Below, piece after piece: positions 5,766 to 9,419 of a DNA stretch of 9,419 bases. Made by a program: the position numbers and the translations under genes. This stretch comes from an uncultured delta proteobacterium. GTDB taxonomy: Bacteria > RBG-13-61-14 > DRUE01. Under the pieces are notes generated by a model. The model searched no databases. It had not been told where the DNA came from and worked only from the letters and a program-made list of their open reading frames with translations. Location: positions 1 through 9,419 of the forward strand of contig CAIYYW010000345.1 in assembly GCA_903930515.1 (NCBI GenBank), read 5' to 3'. The first letter of the stretch is position 1; each line of letters starts with the position of its first letter.

Positions 5766-7067
5766 TTATTTAAAAAACGCTCCGAAAAAGATTCCGGTCA
5801 GGGTTGCCATCACGATTACCAAGGAAACATAAGCGATGGTTTTTTTGGTTCCCAGGATGCTCCGGATCACCAGCATACTGGGCAAAGAGAGCGACGGACC
5901 GGCAAGGAGCAAAGCCAACGCGGGTCCTTTGCCCATTCCGCTCCCGAGCAAGCCCTGCACAATCGGAACCTCGGTCAGGGTGGCAAAATACATAAACGCG
6001 CCAACCACCGACGCGGAAAAATTGGCGAGAAAAGAATTCCCGCCCACGGATTTGCCGATCCAGTCCGGAGGGATGATTCCCTGTCCGCCCGGTTTTCCCA
6101 GCAACAAGCCGCTGATCAGAATCCCGATCAGGAGCAAAGGCATAATCTGTTTGGTCAGTCCCCAGGTGGCGCTGAACCAATTTTCCATCTCCCCCTTCTG
6201 GGTGCTGGTGAAAATCCCGAGCGCCGCGGCGCCTCCGGCAAAGGGAATGATCGGATGGGTCGGAAAAAGGATCGCGAGCGCAATCACCGCTGCCCCGGCC
6301 AAAACCATTTTCCACCATTTCATCCCGAACCATAGAATCAGGATCACTCCGAAGAGCAAGGCCGAAGCAGAGGTGATGATCCATTTGACGGAATAGATCC
6401 GATACCAGAATCCGCTCTCGGCCCCGGACTCGCCCCAATTGGCAAAAACCAAGATCGCGACCATTGCCGCGAAATATAAAATATTCTGCCAGAGCGGCCG
6501 CTTCACCTCCGGCTCCGGCAGGCTCATTTGCGCCTCCGCCCGTTCCTGTTCCTCGCGGCGGAAAAGCAAATGCATCAACAGCCCGATGACGATGCTGAAC
6601 AGAATCGCGCCCACTCCCCGCGCCACTCCTATTTGCAAACCCAGGATTCGGGCGGTGAGAATGACGGCCAGGACATTGATCGCCGGTCCGGAATAAAGGA
6701 AAGCGATGGCCGGTCCCAGTCCGGCGCCGTTCTTCCAGATGCCGGCAAAGAGCGGGAGCACGGTGCAGGAGCAAACCGCCAGGATGCCGCCGGAAGCCGA
6801 GCCGACCCCGTAAGCCAGAACCTTGTTGGCTTTGGGTCCGAGATACTTGATCACCGCGGCCTGGCTGACAAAAACCGAAATCGCCCCGGCAATGAACAAA
6901 GCCGGGATGATACAAAGAATCACATGCTCGCGCGCATACCATTTGAGCAGCTCCAGAGAGCCGATCACCGCGTCATTAAACCTGCCCCGGCCGAGCGGGA
7001 GATAGAACAAAACCAGGAATCCCGCGACGATCAAAACCAGCGCTTTCCATTCCTTCTTCCAGTCCAC
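5766..7067 (-). CDS. ArsP-like permease (COG0701/DUF318), probable organoarsenical efflux
   Basis: The product is a 433-residue inner-membrane permease of the family that includes ArsP (trivalent methyl- and aromatic-arsenical export) and other metal permeases. Two homologous halves are visible. The first has GGILAVCSCTVLPLFAGIW, with a membrane CxC pair (Cys99, Cys101), then FLYSGPAINVLAVILTARI. The second has FATLTEVPIVQGLLGSGMG and LLAGPSLSLPSMLVIRSILG. A charged cytoplasmic loop (about 170-192) joins them. Start choice: GGGGAG (7080-7075) lies 7 bases before GTG at 7067. A TTG two codons upstream (7073) is only 1 base from it, so GTG is preferred. The gene follows arsR by 42 bases and precedes arsF by 26. 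Longer than the short ArsP type. The arsenic role is inferred from the operon; the substrate could also be another soft metal compound. Confidence 0.85.
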   Translation of the reverse strand: MDWKKEWKALVLIVAGFLVLFYLPLGRGRFNDAVIGSLELLKWYAREHVILCIIPALFIAGAISVFVSQAAVIKYLGPKANKVLAYGVGSASGGILAVCSCTVLPLFAGIWKNGAGLGPAIAFLYSGPAINVLAVILTARILGLQIGVARGVGAILFSIVIGLLMHLLFRREEQERAEAQMSLPEPEVKRPLWQNILYFAAMVAILVFANWGESGAESGFWYRIYSVKWIITSASALLFGVILILWFGMKWWKMVLAGAAVIALAILFPTHPIIPFAGGAAALGIFTSTQKGEMENWFSATWGLTKQIMPLLLIGILISGLLLGKPGGQGIIPPDWIGKSVGGNSFLANFSASVVGAFMYFATLTEVPIVQGLLGSGMGKGPALALLLAGPSLSLPSMLVIRSILGTKKTIAYVSLVIVMATLTGIFFGAFFK

Positions 7068-7109
7068 TTTCAAACTCCCCGGTTTAATACAACTGCTTTC
7101 CTGATTATT

Positions 7110-7442
7110 TCAGCGGCCCCGGCCCTTGATCACCTTCAGCCGCTTCCGCACATCCTCCTTCATCGTCGCTTCCACGCAGCCCAGAAGCTGAGTGATGCAG
7201 GGACACCGGAGCCGGTAATAAACGCTGGTCCCGCGCTTCTCGGATTCAATCAGGCCGGACGCGCGCAGGATGGACAGGTGCTTGGAAATGGTGCTGATGT
7301 CGGACCCAACGAGGTCGGTCAACTCCCACACGCACCTCTCCCCGCAGGCCAGTTCGTCCACCATCGCCAAGCGCGCCGGATGCGCCAGCGCCTTCAAAAT
7401 CCGCGCCTGCAATTGATACCGTTCCTGATTCCCTCTCTTCAT
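7110..7442 (-). CDS. arsR: ArsR/SmtB-family arsenic-responsive repressor
   Basis: This 110-residue winged-helix regulator is first gene of the operon. ILKALAHPARLAMVDEL (15-31) and the recognition helix DISTISKHLSILRASGLIE (48-66) are typical, followed by a wing with VYYRLR. Cysteines are at 33, 37, 80, 82 and 89. The E. coli-type CVC metal site in helix 3 is reduced to GERCVWEL, while RCPC and GC at the C-terminal end give a cluster like those of ArsR variants that bind arsenic there. The ATG at 7442 has no Shine-Dalgarno sequence and sits at the edge of a perfect dyad and about 6 bases from the predicted transcript start, so a near-leaderless message is likely. A TTG at codon 11 is a weaker alternative start. 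Confidence 0.93.
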   Translation of the reverse strand: MKRGNQERYQLQARILKALAHPARLAMVDELACGERCVWELTDLVGSDISTISKHLSILRASGLIESEKRGTSVYYRLRCPCITQLLGCVEATMKEDVRKRLKVIKGRGR

Positions 7443-7465
7443 TGCCTATTTGGTAAAATAGGCAA
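7442..7465. promoter_or_regulatory. ArsR operator: perfect 24-base dyad
   Basis: TTGCCTATTT (7442-7451) and AAATAGGCAA (7456-7465) are exact inverted complements around a GGTA centre. The dyad contains the whole candidate -10 box of the ars promoter and ends on the first base of the arsR start codon. ArsR/SmtB repressors bind such AT-rich dyads as dimers, so autorepression of the ars operon is the simple reading. It lies about 65 bases upstream of the candidate beta-lactamase promoter, probably too far to block it. Confidence 0.8.
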
Positions 7466-7483
7466 ATATAGGTTATTTGTCAA
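7455..7483 (-). promoter_or_regulatory. ars operon promoter
   Basis: On the - strand a consensus TTGACA (7483-7478) is followed after 17 bases by TATTTT (7460-7455). Transcription should begin near 7448, leaving only about 6 bases before the arsR ATG. The -10 box and start point lie inside the dyad, so repressor binding would block polymerase directly. The next three genes have no space for another promoter. Confidence 0.7.
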
Positions 7484-7515
7484 GTCCCGACTCCGGCCCG
7501 CGGCTCAAGTGATTT

Positions 7516-7536
7516 TTCCGGCCGGAATGGTAGAAT
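7516..7536 (+). promoter_or_regulatory. Palindrome plus extended -10 element upstream of the beta-lactamase genes
   Basis: A perfect 12-base palindrome TTCCGGCCGGAA (7516-7527) abuts TGGTAGAAT (7528-7536), which reads as an extended -10 (TG, one base, then TAGAAT). No good -35 box is seen at the right distance, as is common for extended -10 promoters. Transcription from near 7543 would leave the GAGGAG ribosome site (7544-7549) at the very 5' end. The palindrome could be an operator. The promoter call is moderate to weak. Confidence 0.38.
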
Positions 7537-7556
7537 TTAGTCTGAGGAGAAAAGGA

Positions 7557-9116
7557 ATGAAAAAGACTTTTGTTCACGCCCTGATGTTGGTGTCCGTTTT
7601 CGGCCTTCTGGCCGGAAATCTTCGGGCGGAATCCGCGGCTCCCGGCACCGTAAATAATTTCAGCCTTTCCCCGGAACTGTCCCAAAAGCTTGAGCGATCC
7701 GCGCAGGAGGGAATGAAGAAGTGGCATGCGCCGGGACTGGCCATCGGAATTGTCCAGGGCAACACTGTGATCTGGTCCGGATACTTCGGATATTCGGACA
7801 TCAAGGAAAAGAAGCCGGTGGGCGAGAGCACGGTTTTCCGGATCGGGTCCATTTCCAAGACCTTCACCGCGATCGCGATGATGCAGCTTTATGAGCAGGG
7901 CAGGTTCCAGCTTTCCGATCCCGAGAGCAAATACACCCCGTTCCCGCTCTTCCGCAACCAGAGCGGCTGCTGTCCGGATCCGACCCTGCTGAATATTTTC
8001 ACGCACACCTCAGGCGGAGGAGAATTCAAGCGGCTGCAAGACGCCCCCAAATTCCGTCGTGATTTTTACGGCCGGACGAACTTGCGCGCGCGCAAAAGTT
8101 TTACCGAGCTTTTCAAAAACGGGATCCACACGCGGATTTGTCCGGGAACCAAATGGTCTTATTGCAATTTTTGTGTGGGCTCGCTCGGGATGGTGGTGGA
8201 GCAGATCAGCGGCCAGACTTTCCACAAATACACGGACGAGCGCCTTTTCCAGCCCCTGGGCATGAACTCAAGCAGTTTCTATGAAACCGACCTGACCCAG
8301 GCCAACCTCGCCGTCGGATATCGCTACCAGGAGAAGAAGAAAGATTTTCAACCGGACCGGATCTCTTTCCTGGACACGGATGTGGTCGCGGCCGGGAATG
8401 TTTATGCCACGGTCCCGGATATGTCGCGCTATATGATGGCGCTCCTTGGCGGCGGAAAGCTGGGCGACTTCCGGCTATTGAAAAAGGAAACCCTGGACCT
8501 GATGTGGACCCCGCACTATCAAACCGATCCCCGACTGCCGGCGATGGGGATCATTTTCATCCTGGAAAACCAATTCGGCCACCGACTGGTCTGGCATAAT
8601 GGCGGAATGCCGGGATTCACTTCCAGCATGATCCTGGCCCCGGATGACCGGCTTGGGGTGGTGGTCCTGAACAACGCTGATTCGGACGCGCCGGACAATC
8701 TTGCGCTCGGCATCTACAAAATCCTTTTCAACCACCAGCCCCCGCAAAATAAAATTGTTTCCCCGAAAGAGGCGCTAAAAAAACTTGCCTGGACTTATGT
8801 TTCCGCTCAGCCGGATTTTTTGACCGATCTGAGATTCATCATGGGGACCTTCGGCGTTTTGCAGGTGCGGCTCAAAAAGGACGGCCTGGTCATCGCTTTT
8901 CCGGGCAAGGACCTTCCGCTCGAGCAGGTGAATCCGGCGGACCCCTATTACTTCCGGGTCATTAATGACCGGAGCGAATCCGAGAATTTCATAATATTCA
9001 AGCCGGGCGCGGATGGCAAGGCCCGGAGCATTCTTTTCGGGTTTAACGAGTTTGTCCGGCGCGAGGATCAGCGCCGGGAGATTTGTCCCGCCAAAACGGG
9101 CGAGGAGAAAAAATAA
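7557..9116 (+). CDS. Secreted class C-type beta-lactamase/serine hydrolase
   Basis: The product is 519 residues with a signal peptide (about 1-24, cleavage after LRA) and a penicillin-binding-protein-like serine hydrolase domain (about 38-390). Catalytic motifs are SISK (Ser98, Lys101), YCN (Tyr202-Asn204) and HNGG (347-350) in place of KTG. A C-terminal domain of about 130 residues follows. These fit the beta-lactamase/EstB/D-aminopeptidase-type family (PF00144), acting outside the inner membrane on peptides, esters or possibly beta-lactams; the HxG-type third motif suggests esterase or peptidase as much as lactamase. Start choice: GAGGAG is 7 bases before the ATG and a signal peptide begins there, although the frame is open far upstream, antisense to the permease. 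Several Cys residues (138, 139, 195, 203, 206) may form disulfides. It is divergent from the ars operon. Confidence 0.9.
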   Translation: MKKTFVHALMLVSVFGLLAGNLRAESAAPGTVNNFSLSPELSQKLERSAQEGMKKWHAPGLAIGIVQGNTVIWSGYFGYSDIKEKKPVGESTVFRIGSISKTFTAIAMMQLYEQGRFQLSDPESKYTPFPLFRNQSGCCPDPTLLNIFTHTSGGGEFKRLQDAPKFRRDFYGRTNLRARKSFTELFKNGIHTRICPGTKWSYCNFCVGSLGMVVEQISGQTFHKYTDERLFQPLGMNSSSFYETDLTQANLAVGYRYQEKKKDFQPDRISFLDTDVVAAGNVYATVPDMSRYMMALLGGGKLGDFRLLKKETLDLMWTPHYQTDPRLPAMGIIFILENQFGHRLVWHNGGMPGFTSSMILAPDDRLGVVVLNNADSDAPDNLALGIYKILFNHQPPQNKIVSPKEALKKLAWTYVSAQPDFLTDLRFIMGTFGVLQVRLKKDGLVIAFPGKDLPLEQVNPADPYYFRVINDRSESENFIIFKPGADGKARSILFGFNEFVRREDQRREICPAKTGEEKK

Positions 9117-9118
9117 AG

Positions 9119-9419
9119 ATGAGACAATTTTGGATTTTTCTGGGGCTGGCTTGCCTGGCTTTGCCCGTGCTTTTGAGAGCGGAGGACCCGGCGCAGGTCA
9201 ACAATTTTTCGCTCAGCCCCGAACTTTCCCGCCGGCTGGAAGAATATGCGCAGGAGGGGATGAAGAAATGGCATACGCCCGGACTCGCAATCGGGATCGT
9301 CAAAGGCGATCAACCGGCCTGGCAGGGATACTTCGGGTACGCGGATTTGAAGCGGAAAAAACCGGTCCTGGAAGATTCGGTGTTCCTGATCGGGTCGGTT
9401 TCCAAGACCTTCACCGCCA
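9119..9419 (+). CDS. Second tandem beta-lactamase-type serine hydrolase, 3'-truncated by window edge
   Basis: The first 100 codons are visible. They encode a signal peptide MRQFWIFLGLACLALPVLLRA, then a domain starting with VNNFSLSPELS and reaching the catalytic SVSK motif (Ser93, Lys96). By eye about three quarters of 73 aligned residues match the preceding gene, so this is a tandem paralog. The signal peptides differ more than the mature parts. The ATG is 2 bases after the upstream stop, with GAGGAG at 9102-9107 (11 bases before it, rather long), so the pair is likely co-transcribed. The remainder lies outside the window. Confidence 0.9.
   Translation, partial: MRQFWIFLGLACLALPVLLRAEDPAQVNNFSLSPELSRRLEEYAQEGMKKWHTPGLAIGIVKGDQPAWQGYFGYADLKRKKPVLEDSVFLIGSVSKTFTA

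Noticed and set aside
5770-6942. 390-codon - strand frame overlapping the ArsP-like permease
   Set aside because: It is the other reading frame of the permease gene, with Arg/Gly/Asp-rich composition and no membrane segments or motifs.
6528-7556. Upstream extension of the beta-lactamase frame by 343 codons
   Set aside because: The extension runs antisense through the permease and arsR genes with no domain. A strong ribosome site and a signal peptide place the start at 7557.
7110-9419. Idea that the beta-lactamase genes are part of the arsenic system
   Set aside because: They are divergent, have a separate candidate promoter, and the family has no known arsenic role. Proximity alone is not enough.

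Overview
The window is roughly 55-60% GC and bacterial. It comes from a Gram-negative-type cell, judging from a lipoprotein with periplasmic thiol domains, secreted serine hydrolases and membrane-anchored periplasmic thioredoxins. Nothing fixes the phylum. The mix of a CooC-type ATPase, a lipoprotein with a DxDxDG-type insert and a compact arsenic cluster would suit a deltaproteobacterial-type or candidate-phylum genome, but that is inference.

Layout. (1) 2-709 (+) is the 3' part of a CooC/MinD-type ATPase whose P-loop lies before the window. (2) 802-2469 (-) encodes an unusual lipoprotein with three thioredoxin-fold units, a calcium-loop-like insert and a Gly/Cys-rich tail. It converges on the ATPase gene and has a 253-base leader with its own candidate promoter. 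(3) 2723-7442 (-) is a tightly packed arsenic operon. In transcription order it holds arsR, an ArsP-like COG0701 permease, an ArsF-family membrane-anchored thioredoxin, an ArsG/CcdA-like membrane protein, a small cytoplasmic CPRC thioredoxin, an unrecognised 148-residue protein and an Acr3 arsenite efflux permease. Most gaps are 2-42 bases and two junctions overlap or nearly touch (ATGA at arsF/arsG; 2 bases at the unknown gene/acr3). (4) 7443-7556 is a divergent promoter region with a perfect 24-base dyad covering the ars -10 box. (5) 7557-9116 and 9119-9419 (+) are two tandem, closely related secreted class C-type beta-lactamase/serine hydrolase genes, the second cut by the window end.

How the genes may work together. 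ArsR would release the dyad on binding trivalent arsenic. Acr3 would export arsenite and the ArsP-like permease would export organic trivalent arsenicals. The middle genes form a possible thiol-electron route across the inner membrane: cytoplasmic CPRC thioredoxin, CcdA-like ArsG with its two membrane cysteines, then periplasmic ArsF with its CSTC site. The multi-thioredoxin lipoprotein next door could be a further partner or an arsenic-binding sink. No arsenate reductase (arsC) or arsenite methylase (arsM) is present in the window, so the cluster looks aimed at trivalent and organic arsenic. The relay and the link to the lipoprotein are hypotheses; the family calls for arsR, acr3, arsF, arsG and the permease rest on visible motifs.
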